Notes: a model not told the origin generated them from the sequence alone. Positions 9,322 to 19,019 are shown, counted from the first letter of the stretch. The stretch is DNA of 64,000 bases from Flavobacterium haoranii (GCF_009363055.1 NZ_CP045292.1:1302001-1366000); one strand, 5' to 3'. Translations and numbers: made by a program.

Positions 9322-10422
9322 TTATTTACAAACCGATTTTAATTCGTTAAACATTTTCTTAGCAATGACTTCTTTAGTAAAATTATTTACAAGGAATTCA
9401 TAACCTTTTTGTTTAAATTTTTCTTGTAATTCTGTGTTCGCTAGAAGTTCTTCAACTTTATCTGCAAAAGAGATTGGGTTACCAACTTCCGCTAAAAATC
9501 CGGTTTCGTTTTCAACTACAACTTCAGGAATTCCACCAGCTTTAGCGGCTACAATTGGCACTTTACATGCGTAAGACTCTAATAAAACGCCTCCTGTTGG
9601 TTCATTGTTTGATGTAAACATAAACAAATCGAATTCTGGTAAAATTTCGGGAATATCGCGTCTAAAACCTGTAAAAATAATTTCGTTTTCTAAACCTAAT
9701 TCTTTTACTTGCGCTCTAACTTCTTGTTCTAAGGAACCTTTACCTACTAAAATATATTTGGCTTTAACACCTCTTTTTACAAGTTCTGCAACTGTATTTA
9801 CCCAAGTTTTATGATCTTTAAAACCAGTAAATTCAGCTATATTTCCAATAATTTTATAATCCTCAGGAATATTAAACTCTTTATGTAAAAGTCCAGTTTT
9901 TTCTTGTTTTTTAAACTTATTAATATCGGTTACACTTCCTACAACACAAAGCTTACTATGATCTTTAACTGCAAATTTTAAAACATCTACAACTGGCCCC
10001 GAAACACAAATAATCTTCTTAATACCTTTATAATTGTATTTCCATTTTCTTAAAAGATTAGTATCTACTCTTCTTATTAAGGTTCTACACAATACTAAAG
10101 GAGCTTTTAATCCATAAAACATTGCCGATAAAACCGCCAAAGTATGCGATTGACTATTGTGAATGAAAACTACATCAGCATTTTTCTCTTTTGCAATTTG
10201 ACTCAGTTTTTTTGCATATTTTAAATCATATTCCGATTTGTATTCTAAAGTAATAACATTCATTCCTTTTTCTAAAGCTACCCTTTGAACTTCAGAACCT
10301 TCACTACAAATTATCCATTGATCTTCTACATAGCCAAAATCTTTAAACGCTTCATATAAATAAATAATTTTTTGTTCGTGGCCACGCCATCCCATTGAAG
10401 CTGTTAATTGAATTAATTTCAT
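9322..10422 (-). CDS. Glycosyltransferase family 4 (GT-B)
   Basis: A 366-residue retaining GT-B enzyme. The N-terminal half starts LIQLTASMGWRGHEQKIIYL, and HNSQSHTLAVLS lies in the acceptor domain. The C-terminal half carries the nucleotide-sugar region: GNIAEFTGFKDHKTW, VGKGSLEQEV, and the E-x7-E motif in EPTGGVLLESYACKVPIVAA. No membrane segment is seen. It most likely extends LPS core or another surface glycan, in line with the cluster it closes. It converges with the rhamnosyltransferase-like gene. Donor and acceptor are unknown. Confidence 0.9.
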   Translation of the reverse strand: MKLIQLTASMGWRGHEQKIIYLYEAFKDFGYVEDQWIICSEGSEVQRVALEKGMNVITLEYKSEYDLKYAKKLSQIAKEKNADVVFIHNSQSHTLAVLSAMFYGLKAPLVLCRTLIRRVDTNLLRKWKYNYKGIKKIICVSGPVVDVLKFAVKDHSKLCVVGSVTDINKFKKQEKTGLLHKEFNIPEDYKIIGNIAEFTGFKDHKTWVNTVAELVKRGVKAKYILVGKGSLEQEVRAQVKELGLENEIIFTGFRRDIPEILPEFDLFMFTSNNEPTGGVLLESYACKVPIVAAKAGGIPEVVVENETGFLAEVGNPISFADKVEELLANTELQEKFKQKGYEFLVNNFTKEVIAKKMFNELKSVCK

Positions 10423-10449
10423 TTATTTAAGAATTTACTCCAAAAGTAA

Positions 10450-10457
10450 TACTTTTG
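10450..10457 (+). promoter_or_regulatory. Putative -7 box of the tsaC-like gene
   Basis: TACTTTTG matches TAnnTTTG and lies 20 bases before the ATG at 10478, in the divergent gap between the GT4 gene and this one. Confidence 0.55.
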
Positions 10458-10477
10458 TATAAAGTTTCATATTTACA

Positions 10478-11047
10478 ATGATTGATATTCAGAAAGAAAC
10501 CCAAAACGCTTTAGAAGTAATCAAAAACGGTGGCATTATCCTTTACCCAACAGATACTGTTTGGGGCATTGGTTGTGATGCTTCAAATGAAGAGGCTGTT
10601 AAGAAAATTTTTGCTTTAAAACAACGTGAAGAAAGTAAGAGCATGATTGTTCTCGTTAATGGCGAACGTATGTTATATCAAGTTTTTAATGAATTACCTC
10701 AAGTAGCTTGGGATATATGGGATAACTCTAAAAAACCAACCACATTAATTTTAGACAAACCAAAAAATGTTGCCAAAAACATTATCGCAGAAGACAACAC
10801 GTTAGGTGTACGCATGGTTTCTGAGGAATTTTGCTATAAATTAATGGAACGAATGAAACGACCATTAGTTTCAACTTCGGCTAATATTTCTGGGGAACCT
10901 ACACCAAAATCTTTCAAAGAAATTTCTCCTGAAATTATAAAAGGTGTGGACTATGTTGTAAATTTGCATCACGATAAAATTTGTGACAAACCTTCTACGA
11001 TTATTAAGCTTACCCTTGATAGTCAAGTGAAGATTATTAGAAAATAA
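10478..11047 (+). CDS. L-threonylcarbamoyladenylate synthase (Sua5/YciO/YrdC family)
   Basis: A 189-residue YrdC-domain protein. The family makes threonylcarbamoyl-AMP from threonine, bicarbonate and ATP for t6A37 modification of ANN-reading tRNAs. Visible features are GGIILYPTDTVWGIGCDASN near the N-terminus, the KxR-type segment LKQREESKSM, GVRMV, and STSANISGEPTP near the C-terminus. There is no C-terminal Sua5 domain, so it is a TsaC/YciO-type single-domain protein. A YciO paralogue with another role cannot be excluded. Confidence 0.88.
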   Translation: MIDIQKETQNALEVIKNGGIILYPTDTVWGIGCDASNEEAVKKIFALKQREESKSMIVLVNGERMLYQVFNELPQVAWDIWDNSKKPTTLILDKPKNVAKNIIAEDNTLGVRMVSEEFCYKLMERMKRPLVSTSANISGEPTPKSFKEISPEIIKGVDYVVNLHHDKICDKPSTIIKLTLDSQVKIIRK

Positions 11048-11130
11048 GACAATTTATAAATGTGTCAATTAGTCAATGTGCCAATAAGTCAATTTAAACT
11101 GTGACTGAAAACTGTGACTGAGACTATAAC
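11048..11130 (+). repeat. Intergenic string of short near-repeats
   Basis: The gap between the tsaC-like gene and cca is built from overlapping near-copies of short words: GTGTCAATTAGTCAATGTGCC, then AAACTGTGACTGAAAACTG with a second near-copy. The same kind of text occurs at 12575, 20130-20210, 31000-31020 and 42770. The words lie in gaps, not in genes. Confidence 0.5.
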
Positions 11131-11142
11131 ATTCCTGAATTC

Positions 11143-12567
11143 GTGGCTTTAAACTATAGAGAACATTTAAATAACAAAATATTCAAAATCATCACACAAG
11201 CTGCACATGAGCTTCAATTAGAATCTTATGTAATTGGCGGATTTGTTCGTGATATTTTACTACAACGAGACCACAAAAAAGATATTGATATTGTTGCTGT
11301 TGGTAGCGGCATCGATTTGGCTTTAAAAGTTTCTTCTTTGTTACCAAATACTCCTAAAGTTCAAGTTTTTAAAAATTATGGAACCGCCATGTTACGCTAC
11401 AAAGACATGGATGTTGAGTTTGTGGGTGCTCGTAAAGAAAGTTATAATTTTGAAAGCCGAAATCCAGTTGTAGAAAACGGGACGCTGAAAGACGATCAGG
11501 AACGTCGCGATTTTACGATAAATGCTTTAGCTTTTTCGCTTAACGAAAATAATTTTGGTGATTTAGTCGATCCTTTTGGTGGCGTTCAAGATTTAGAGAA
11601 CAAAATCATTCGTACACCTTTAAATCCAGATATTACCTATTCTGACGACCCCTTGCGAATGATGCGTGCCATTCGTTTTGCTACACAATTGCAGTTTGAA
11701 ATTGAAAAAGATTCACTTGATGCGATTACTCGTAATGCGGAACGCATCAAAATCATTTCTGGAGAACGAATTGTAGACGAATTGAATAAAATTTTGGCAA
11801 CGCCAAAACCTTCAATTGGCTTTTTATTATTACATAAAACTGGTCTTTTAGATATAATTCTTCCTGAATTAACCGCTTTGAACAATGTGGAAGAAGTAGA
11901 AGGTCATACACACAAAAACAATTTTTACCACACGTTAGAAGTTGTCGACAATATTTGTCCGAATACAGAAGATCTATGGTTACGCTGGTCGGCATTACTT
12001 CACGATATTGGCAAAGCACCAACAAAGAAATTTCATAAAAAACAAGGTTGGACCTTTCACGGACATGAATTTTTAGGTGGAAAAATGGTGAAGAAAATTT
12101 TCATGCGTTTGCATATGCCTTTGAACCAAAAAATGAAATTTGTTCAAAAAATGGTCATGATGAGTTCGCGACCAATTGTTTTAGCGCAAGAAGAAGTAAC
12201 AGATTCAGCTGTGCGTCGTTTGGTTTTTGATGCTGGTGAAGATGTGGAAGATTTAATGACACTATGTGAAGCCGATATTACGACAAAAAATCCGAAGAAA
12301 TTTCAGAAATACCACAACAACTTCAAGATTGTTCGTACTAAAATTGTAGAAGTAGAAGAAAAAGATAGAGTTCGTAATTTTCAACCCCCAATTGATGGAG
12401 AAGAAATTATGCAATTATTTAATTTGAAACCTGGAAGGGAAATTGGCGTTTTAAAAGAAGCAGTCAAAGAAGCTATTTTAGAAGGTGAAATTCCAAATGA
12501 ATATGATGCTGCTTACCAATTTGTTTTGGCAAGAGCCGAAAAAATGGGGTTAAAATCAGTTAGATAA
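11143..12567 (+). CDS. cca: tRNA nucleotidyltransferase (CCA-adding) with HD domain
   Basis: A 474-residue class II nucleotidyltransferase. The catalytic head is GGFVRDILLQRDHKKDIDIV (GG motif plus DxD metal site), with the RRDFTINALAF motif near residue 125 and the DPLRMMRAIRFA motif. An HD phosphohydrolase domain follows, with HTHKNNFYHTL and SALLHDIGKAPT around residues 260-290. It adds or repairs the CCA end of tRNA. The start used is GTG at 11143, which gives the expected N-terminus MALNYREHLNN; no better ATG lies in frame nearby. Length is normal for Bacteroidota. Confidence 0.93.
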   Translation: MALNYREHLNNKIFKIITQAAHELQLESYVIGGFVRDILLQRDHKKDIDIVAVGSGIDLALKVSSLLPNTPKVQVFKNYGTAMLRYKDMDVEFVGARKESYNFESRNPVVENGTLKDDQERRDFTINALAFSLNENNFGDLVDPFGGVQDLENKIIRTPLNPDITYSDDPLRMMRAIRFATQLQFEIEKDSLDAITRNAERIKIISGERIVDELNKILATPKPSIGFLLLHKTGLLDIILPELTALNNVEEVEGHTHKNNFYHTLEVVDNICPNTEDLWLRWSALLHDIGKAPTKKFHKKQGWTFHGHEFLGGKMVKKIFMRLHMPLNQKMKFVQKMVMMSSRPIVLAQEEVTDSAVRRLVFDAGEDVEDLMTLCEADITTKNPKKFQKYHNNFKIVRTKIVEVEEKDRVRNFQPPIDGEEIMQLFNLKPGREIGVLKEAVKEAILEGEIPNEYDAAYQFVLARAEKMGLKSVR

Positions 12568-12595
12568 AGTTTCAATTAGCCAATGTATTGAAAAT

Positions 12596-13105
12596 ATGAA
12601 AAACTTTACTTTTAGAAAAGCGGTTATAGAAGATAAAAATAGTATTTGGAACATCATTCAACAGGCTATTTTAAGAAGAAAAGCTGATGGAAGTAATCAA
12701 TGGCAAGATGATTATCCTAATGAACAATCTATCGAAAATGATATTGTTACTGATTTTGGTTTTGTTTTAGTTAATGAAGAAAAAATTATTGGTTATTGTG
12801 CAGTAATTATAAACTACGAACCAGCTTATGATGCTATTGAAGGTAAATGGTTAACCAATGATGATTTTGTTGTAATTCATAGAATTGCAATTGATGAAAA
12901 CTACTTAGGACAAGGTTTATCAGGAAAAATTATAGAAAACGTTGAAAAGTTGGCTAAAAAAAACAATATTTTCAGTGTAAAAGTAGATACAAACTTTGAC
13001 AACATTGCTATGATGAAAATATTTGAAAAAAGAGGATATCAATATTGTGGCGAAGTCTATTTTAGAGGAAGTGCTAGAAGAGCTTATGAAAAAGTTTTAA
13101 AATAA
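12596..13105 (+). CDS. GNAT family N-acetyltransferase
   Basis: A 169-residue Gcn5-related acetyltransferase. Beta-strand 1 is FRKAVIEDKNSIWNIIQQA. The acetyl-CoA loop is seen as IAIDENYLGQGLSGKIIENV (a variant of Q/RxxGxG/A), followed by the C-terminal MKIFEKRGYQYCGEVYF. The substrate is unknown; the layout resembles small-molecule or ribosomal-protein acetyltransferases. It starts 28 bases after cca on the same strand. Confidence 0.88.
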   Translation: MKNFTFRKAVIEDKNSIWNIIQQAILRRKADGSNQWQDDYPNEQSIENDIVTDFGFVLVNEEKIIGYCAVIINYEPAYDAIEGKWLTNDDFVVIHRIAIDENYLGQGLSGKIIENVEKLAKKNNIFSVKVDTNFDNIAMMKIFEKRGYQYCGEVYFRGSARRAYEKVLK

Positions 13106-13169
13106 ATTATGATTTGTTTTCATAGTTAAAAAACCAAATCGAGTAATTTTATAAAAATTAAATTTAAAA

Positions 13170-14198
13170 ATGAAATCGAATAAACCAGTCATTTTTTGGC
13201 TACTTTCAGGTTGTGTGTTACTTTTTATAATGGTAATGGTTGGCGGTATTACTCGTTTAACTAATTCGGGTTTATCAATGACCGATTGGCATTTAATTAC
13301 TGATACTTTTCCACCTACAACAGAAGAAAAATGGAATGAAGCTTTTGAAGCTTACAAAACCTTTCCTGAATACCAAAAAATTAACCAATACAAAACAGGC
13401 GGGTTTCATTTAGAAGATTACAAATTCATTTATTTCTGGGAATGGTTTCACCGTTTTATCGGCCGAATCATTGGAATCGTTTTCATAATTCCTTTTATCT
13501 ACTTTTTAGCGAAAAATAAATTAGACAAAGAAACCATCAAAAAATGCATTATACTTTTAGTAATGGGTGGTTTTCAAGGCTTTTTAGGTTGGTTTATGGT
13601 AAAAAGCGGACTAATAGATAATCCTGATGTAAGTCACTTTCGTTTAGCATTACACTTAACGTTTGCTTTTATTACGTTTGCATACACACTTTGGGTAGCT
13701 TTAGATTTAATTTATCCTGAAAAAACGGAAACACTTTATCCGCAATTAAAGAAAATAGCTCGAATTGCATTAATTGTTTTAATTATGCAGATTATATGGG
13801 GTGGATTTGTAGCTGGTTTAAACGCAGGTTTGGTTCACAATTATTGGCCATTAATGAGTGACGGACAATTTTTTCACGAAAGTATTTTATTAGAACAATC
13901 TAACTTTTTAAAAGCCATTGTCGAAGGAAAAAGCGGTGTACAATTTTTCCACAGAACGTTTGCTTATGTTGTGGTTTTCTTGATGGTTTTATTGTATTTC
14001 AAAAGCAAAAAAGTCGCTTTAAACTCACAACAACAAAAAGGAATCATTCTATTACAAATTGTAGTTTTATTACAATTTACTTTAGGCGTTTTAACACTGT
14101 TGTTTCACGTTCCACTTTGGTTAGGATTAGCACATCAATTAGTTGCTTTTGGATTATTAACTACAATGGTTTACACCTTGCATCGATTGAGTAAATAA
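13170..14198 (+). CDS. ctaA: Heme A synthase (COX15/CtaA family)
   Basis: A 342-residue integral membrane protein with about eight hydrophobic segments. It oxidises the C8 methyl of heme O to give heme A for cytochrome oxidase. The first helix ends in the family motif VGGITRLTNSGLSM. The conserved histidines are in WFHRFIGRIIG, LALHLTFAF, FFHRTFAYV and LAHQLVAFG. Length and motif order are standard. It shares its strand with the GNAT gene but is separated by a 64-base AT-rich gap. Confidence 0.94.
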   Translation: MKSNKPVIFWLLSGCVLLFIMVMVGGITRLTNSGLSMTDWHLITDTFPPTTEEKWNEAFEAYKTFPEYQKINQYKTGGFHLEDYKFIYFWEWFHRFIGRIIGIVFIIPFIYFLAKNKLDKETIKKCIILLVMGGFQGFLGWFMVKSGLIDNPDVSHFRLALHLTFAFITFAYTLWVALDLIYPEKTETLYPQLKKIARIALIVLIMQIIWGGFVAGLNAGLVHNYWPLMSDGQFFHESILLEQSNFLKAIVEGKSGVQFFHRTFAYVVVFLMVLLYFKSKKVALNSQQQKGIILLQIVVLLQFTLGVLTLLFHVPLWLGLAHQLVAFGLLTTMVYTLHRLSK

Positions 14199-14254
14199 CT
14201 AAACTTGTAACAATTATTCACTTCAATCGTTTTAATTAAATAAAACCAACTATT

Positions 14255-15534
14255 ATGAAGTGTTTAAAAGTTCTATTCAGTTTATTTTTTGTTTTTTCAA
14301 TTAGCATTGGAAATGCTTGTAGTATGTATAAAATAACCAAAAATGGTAAAACATTTGTGGGTTGTAATCATGATGCTTGGTTAACAACTCCACAAATTTG
14401 GTTTGAAATTGGAACAGAAAATTCACCATACGGTACAGTTTTTACAGGTTCAAGATTTGATGGAGAGAATGGTTATGCACCACAATCTGGAATGAATGAA
14501 CACGGTTTAGTTTTTTCGCGTTTAGCTTCTTATCATCCAAAAATTGAAAATTCAATAATGGATTCTAGAACAAAAATTACTAATCCAACATTCTATCTAA
14601 AAGACATTCTTCACAAATGTAAAACTATAGCTGAAGTAAAAGCTTATATTGAAAAATATGACCAAAGCTTGTTTATAGAAGATGTTTTTATTTACATCGA
14701 CAAATCGGGCGATTATATTGTGGTGGAACCTTATAAAATCATTGAAGGAAACGACCCAACTTATGTTTTAGCTAATTTTTGTCCGTCTATTACTTCTGAA
14801 GATGATGCAAGACGAATAGAGCGTTATAAAAAGGGTTCTGACTTTTTAAAAATTAATTACGAAGCTAATTTAGACTTTTGCAGAAGTGTTTCTGATACCA
14901 TGCATGTTTGTCGCGATAAAATTGGCGATGGAACTTTAATAACTTCCATTTTTGATTCGACTAAAGGAACGGTAAACATTTACTTTTATCACGATTACAA
15001 CCATACTGTTCAGTATAATTTAAAAGATGAATTAGCCAAAGGAAATCATATTTTAAAAGTTGATGATTTATTTCCCAAGAATGAAGAATTTGAAAAACTT
15101 ATACAATTTAAAACACCAAAAAACTCAAATGCAATCCGAATGTTCCTTTTACTAATTGGTTTGTTCTTTTTGGCAAATTCTCTTTATTTCCTTATCAACT
15201 ATTTTAGAACAAGAAAACAAAAAAACACAATTGGGTTAAATTATTTTTAATCCTAATTGGTCCTTTTTTATTCTATTTCATGTTCATTTTGAATACCAAT
15301 ACCAATATTTTTTATTTTCCTGCTCCTTATTATGATTCTCATAGCGTAACGGTGACTTTAGCTTCTTATTTACCACATTTATTGGTAATTGCAATTATTC
15401 CGTTACTGATAATAAATTATAGAATAATTAAGGAAAAATCATGGAAAACATTTTCATTGCTAACATTCAGCATAAACAATGTTTTGTACTTAGTTTTAAT
15501 CGGATTTTTTGTGTATTGGCAAATGTTTTTCTAA
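14255..15534 (+). CDS. Exported linear amide C-N hydrolase (choloylglycine hydrolase/penicillin acylase-like Ntn fold) with C-terminal membrane part, frame broken by one base
   Basis: A hydrophobic signal peptide (about 21 residues) precedes Cys22 in GNACSMYKI. In Ntn amidases such a Cys becomes the N-terminal nucleophile after cleavage. FVGCNHDAW and GMNEHGLVFSRL fit the Ntn amidase family. The first frame stops at 15250. One extra A in the seven-A run at 15219-15225 restores RKQKKHNWVKLFLILIGPFL and continues to 15534. The joined protein is about 426 residues with roughly four C-terminal membrane helices. The catalytic part probably sits in the periplasm. Substrate unknown. Confidence 0.72.
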
Positions 15535-16305
15535 TTACCCAATCCAATCTTTAAATTCGTTTACACGCTCGCGAGCTACAATTACCTCATCTTCTTTATA
15601 AGTTGGGAGAATGAGTTTTAAACGCGAATTGGTATGCATTTGAATTTCTTTAATCGCCTTTAACGGAACAATGAATTTTCTATTGATTCGGAAGAAATCT
15701 TTTGGTTTTAATTCGCTTTCAACGACTTCTAAAGAACTATCGACCAAATAATCTCGATTGTCTAGCGTGTGTAAATACGTTCCTTTATTTTCACTGTAAA
15801 AACATTCGACCTCATCGATAGCAATGACTTTAATTTGGTTTCCAACTTTTACAGAAAAACGTTCTTTATATTCCTTTTCTACCGGATTAACCAACATTCG
15901 CTTTATCGCTTCAAAATCTAAAGTTGCAATAGAATTCTTTTGAAATTGATTTTTGAATTTTGAAATAGCAACTTCTAATTCGTCTTCGTCAATAGGTTTT
16001 AGTAAATAATCGATGCTGTTCAATTTAAAAGCGCGTAAAGCATATTCATCATAAGCGGTTGTAAAAATAATAGCACTTTGCAATGGTTTGCCAACTTTAT
16101 CAAAATGTTCGAAAATTTCAAAAGACAAACCATCAGACAATTGAATGTCTAGAAAAATTAAATCGGGTTGTGCGTTATTTGAAAACCAATTTATCGCTTC
16201 TTCAACAGAATGTAACATTTGGTTAACAGCAAAACCTAATTTTTCAACTTTTCGTTGCAACAATCGTGCTGCTGGTTTTTCGTCTTCTATAATAATGATG
16301 TTCAT
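15535..16305 (-). CDS. LytTR-family response regulator
   Basis: A 256-residue two-domain regulator. The receiver domain (residues 1-125) has the acidic pocket IIIEDEK, phospho-acceptor Asp53 in DLIFLDIQLSDG, TTAYDEYALRAF, and Lys in SIDYLLKPIDEDEL. The LytTR DNA-binding domain (about 150-255) has FSVKVGNQIKVI, FYSENKGTYLHT and FFRINRKFIVPLKAI. It is the last gene of a minus-strand operon with a LytS-like kinase, two 2TM proteins and a TPR protein, so it is the natural partner of that kinase. Target genes are unknown. Confidence 0.93.
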   Translation of the reverse strand: MNIIIIEDEKPAARLLQRKVEKLGFAVNQMLHSVEEAINWFSNNAQPDLIFLDIQLSDGLSFEIFEHFDKVGKPLQSAIIFTTAYDEYALRAFKLNSIDYLLKPIDEDELEVAISKFKNQFQKNSIATLDFEAIKRMLVNPVEKEYKERFSVKVGNQIKVIAIDEVECFYSENKGTYLHTLDNRDYLVDSSLEVVESELKPKDFFRINRKFIVPLKAIKEIQMHTNSRLKLILPTYKEDEVIVARERVNEFKDWIG

Positions 16306-16393
16306 TTTTTTTGCTTTAAGCTTAAAGCATTATGCCATAAGCAGTTTTATAAAACATTTTCAAATTTTCAAATTAACCTATTATCAAATCAAC

Positions 16394-16696
16394 TTATTGT
16401 CGCATCGATTTCTCTTTCTCCATAAATTCTCTAATTTTTCTCTCTTCCCAATCTTTTCCTAAAAGATAATTAGGTAAAAAAACCGACAATCCATGCGATA
16501 AAAGTCCGATTCCCCAAAATAATGGTGTCATTAATGTTCGCCATTGAAAAATGCTTTCTCCAGCAGGAATTTCTCTTGCGTTTATAACAAAGATCATAAT
16601 ATTTACAACAACATAAATGGTTGCGTGTGTATAAAATCCTTTGATTCTTTTTACTCTTTTTTGTGCTTCTTTATATCTTATTTCTTCTGATGTCAT
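16394..16696 (-). CDS. 2TM domain protein
   Basis: A 100-residue protein with a charged N-terminus (RYKEAQKRVKRIKGFYTHAT), two transmembrane segments and a conserved tail, GKDWEERKIREFMEKE. This is the 2TM (PF13239-type) family common in Bacteroidota and often found beside or inside LytS-type kinases. It sits between the response regulator and a paralogue, with further similarity to the kinase C-terminus. It may modulate the kinase in the membrane; that is inference from context. Confidence 0.85.
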   Translation of the reverse strand: MTSEEIRYKEAQKRVKRIKGFYTHATIYVVVNIMIFVINAREIPAGESIFQWRTLMTPLFWGIGLLSHGLSVFLPNYLLGKDWEERKIREFMEKEKSMRQ

Positions 16697-16751
16697 GATG
16701 TTTTGAATTATAAATTATTAATTATGAGTTTAAAATACTTTTTACTTAAAA

Positions 16752-17051
16752 CTATTCCCACTTGTTTTTTTGATCTTTATCCATTAATTCGTCAATCTTT
16801 CTTTTTTCCCAATCTTTCCCAAAAAATGGAACTACTTTAAAAGCGGCTAATCCGTGAAATAAAAGTCCGATTCCCCATCCAAAAGCCGACCATAAAAACC
16901 ATAAATATTGTGGTGAAAATCTTAGATTTATATAAATCATAAAACCTGTACACAAAATGTAAACCAACAAATGTCTATAAAAACTCTTGATTTCTTTTAC
17001 TTGTTTTTTTGCTTCTTCGTAACGTTCGTATTCCGATTTATAGTTGCTCAT
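16752..17051 (-). CDS. 2TM domain protein (paralogue)
   Basis: A 99-residue 2TM protein starting MSNYKSEYERYEEAKKQVKE, with two membrane segments around residues 25-70 and the tail FGKDWEKRKIDELMDKD. It is clearly paralogous to the next downstream gene and to the last 90 residues of the upstream kinase. It lies 14 bases downstream of the kinase stop, so cotranscription is likely. Confidence 0.85.
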   Translation of the reverse strand: MSNYKSEYERYEEAKKQVKEIKSFYRHLLVYILCTGFMIYINLRFSPQYLWFLWSAFGWGIGLLFHGLAAFKVVPFFGKDWEKRKIDELMDKDQKNKWE

Positions 17052-17065
17052 TGTTTATTTTTTAA

Positions 17066-18397
17066 TTAGTTAAAACGTTTGTTCTCTTTATCTTTATTCA
17101 TAATTTCATTAATCTTTTTCTCTTCCCAATCTTGGGCAAAACCAAAAGTTTGAAATCCGTGAAAAACCAATCCCATTCCCCAACCTAATGCTGGAAACCA
17201 AAACCATTGAAAATCGGATGTTTTGTAGTTAATAAAAAATAAGAACGGTATTACTAAGCAATACGAAATTAAACTGCTATAAAATTCTTTAATCTTTTTT
17301 ACTTTGTCTTTGGCTCTTATATAAGCCATATCTTCGTTGTACGTTTCTATTGTTTGCATGATATTTACTTGTTTAGTCAAAATAGGAAGTTTTATGCGAA
17401 ACACTTTATCTGTTTCTAAAACTGAAACTTTTCTATCAGTTAGAATGGCATATCGATTTACAATATTTTGTAAGCCTACACCTTTTCTGTCTTGTAAAAC
17501 TTCTTTCTTTTGTTTGTTATTTTCTACTATTAATTCGTTATTCTCGATATAAATTTTAATGTGAAGCGGTTTTTGTTCGCTCACAATATTGTGTTTGATA
17601 CAGTTTTCCAATAGTAACTGTAACGAAAGCGGCACTACTCTAGCTTCAATATTTTCAAAATCATTTGGTAATTCAAATGAAATACTATTTTCAAATCTCA
17701 TTTTTAAGAGATTCATGTACGTTTTTGCAAAAGCTAATTCTTCTTGAACTGTTACCAATTCTTTATCGCGCTGTTCCAAAACATATCGATATACTTTTGA
17801 TAACGAAGTGGTGAACCTTTGCGCGTTATCCGGATTTTCTTCAATTAAAGAACTTAAAACATTTAAACTGTTGAACAAAAAATGTGGATCGAGCTGATTT
17901 TTTAAACTTTCGAACTGTGCCGAAGCTGTTCCAGCAATAATCTTTTCTTGTTTAACTCGGTTTTCTTGGTAGTTTTTATAAAAATAAATTAAGTGTACAA
18001 TTAACGTAACCACTAGCGTTATTATCATGGCTACAACATAATTGGAAACCGTTTCTTCTTTAAAAAATTCTTCTAAGCTTAATTTTTCGACTAAAACTTC
18101 TTCAAAAATTCTCAGAAAGAAAATTGCAATTCCTGAAATTAAAAACGAAGCTAAAAATCCTATTACCAATCTTTTTAAATGAAATCTATTTTTTTCAAAG
18201 TACTTATCGAGTTGTATAAAAACTATTGCATTAGCAAAATACAAGACCAAACTGTATAATATTGTAAAAATGAAATTGAATTTTAAAGCATCAAAATCGG
18301 GTAATTGTAAATTGTAGACATAATTAATCGCCTGAATTACAATAAAAATTATAACCCCAATACCAATAGCTTTTATAAGTTCTTTTTGAATATTCAT
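17066..18397 (-). CDS. LytS-like sensor histidine kinase fused to a 2TM domain
   Basis: A 443-residue protein. Four hydrophobic segments lie in residues about 10-145. The His_kinase dimerisation motif LKNQLDPHFLFNSLNVLSSL carries the phospho-acceptor His, and the ATPase region shows LLLENCIKHNIV and GVGLQNIVNRYAIL. Residues about 350-443 (MQTIETYNEDMAYIRAKDKV onward) form a complete 2TM domain homologous to the two downstream genes. Its ATG at 18397 shares a base with the TAA of the upstream TPR gene, so the two are translationally coupled. It probably phosphorylates the LytTR regulator at the operon end. The signal is unknown. Confidence 0.9.
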   Translation of the reverse strand: MNIQKELIKAIGIGVIIFIVIQAINYVYNLQLPDFDALKFNFIFTILYSLVLYFANAIVFIQLDKYFEKNRFHLKRLVIGFLASFLISGIAIFFLRIFEEVLVEKLSLEEFFKEETVSNYVVAMIITLVVTLIVHLIYFYKNYQENRVKQEKIIAGTASAQFESLKNQLDPHFLFNSLNVLSSLIEENPDNAQRFTTSLSKVYRYVLEQRDKELVTVQEELAFAKTYMNLLKMRFENSISFELPNDFENIEARVVPLSLQLLLENCIKHNIVSEQKPLHIKIYIENNELIVENNKQKKEVLQDRKGVGLQNIVNRYAILTDRKVSVLETDKVFRIKLPILTKQVNIMQTIETYNEDMAYIRAKDKVKKIKEFYSSLISYCLVIPFLFFINYKTSDFQWFWFPALGWGMGLVFHGFQTFGFAQDWEEKKINEIMNKDKENKRFN

Positions 18398-19019
18398 TAG
18401 TTTTTACATTGTTTAATTTTACTCTGTGCAATTGGTAAACCCCAACTTGGATGCCATTTACTTTCAGGTTTAAAGGTAGCAAAAAGTTCAATAGCGTGTT
18501 CTAGTTCTTTACAGTACTCGCTTGTATCTTGACCAAAATACTGTGCTTTTCCCATGTTGTACATTGTTTTTTGTAAAACTACTCTTGGGTTGTTTGGCGC
18601 TAACTGTGTCGCTTTTTGAAATATATATTCAACATCTAACGAATAACGCTGACCAAACTCAAATGGATCAAACACTATCCAACCTGTATTAATTAACGCT
18701 TGTGTTAGTAAAACTTCAGCATTTTCGGGTTGCATTTTATTAATCTTGTCCTGATTTTTTTGTGCTGCTTCTAAAAAGCTTTCATCTTTACTAAATCATT
18801 TCTGTTTTCTAATGCTTGTGTTGCATTCATTAAAGAAAGATAATAATACGGTAACCAATTCTCAGTTTCTTTTTTTACTTCATTCTGAAATAAAACCTTC
18901 GCTTGAGCTGTTTCATTCTGATTAAACAAAGTAACAGCTTCTTCAAAATTACTTAATTTGTTTTGTGCCGATAACATGCTTACTATTAGTAATGCAATAA
19001 AAGTGATAATTCGTGTCAT
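18397..19019 (-). CDS. Exported TPR-like protein, frame broken by one base
   Basis: The start at 19019 gives a signal peptide, MTRIITFIALLIVSMLSAQ, followed by TPR-like helices (FEEAVTLFNQNETAQAKVLF). The frame fails at 18771. One extra A at 18787-18789 (coding-strand run of three) restores RNDLVKDESFLEAAQKNQDK and runs to 18397. The joined protein is about 207 residues, with a second helical part holding ATQLAPNNPRVVLQK. It is the first gene of the LytS/LytTR operon, and its stop overlaps the kinase start. It probably acts in the periplasm; its role is unknown. Confidence 0.78.
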
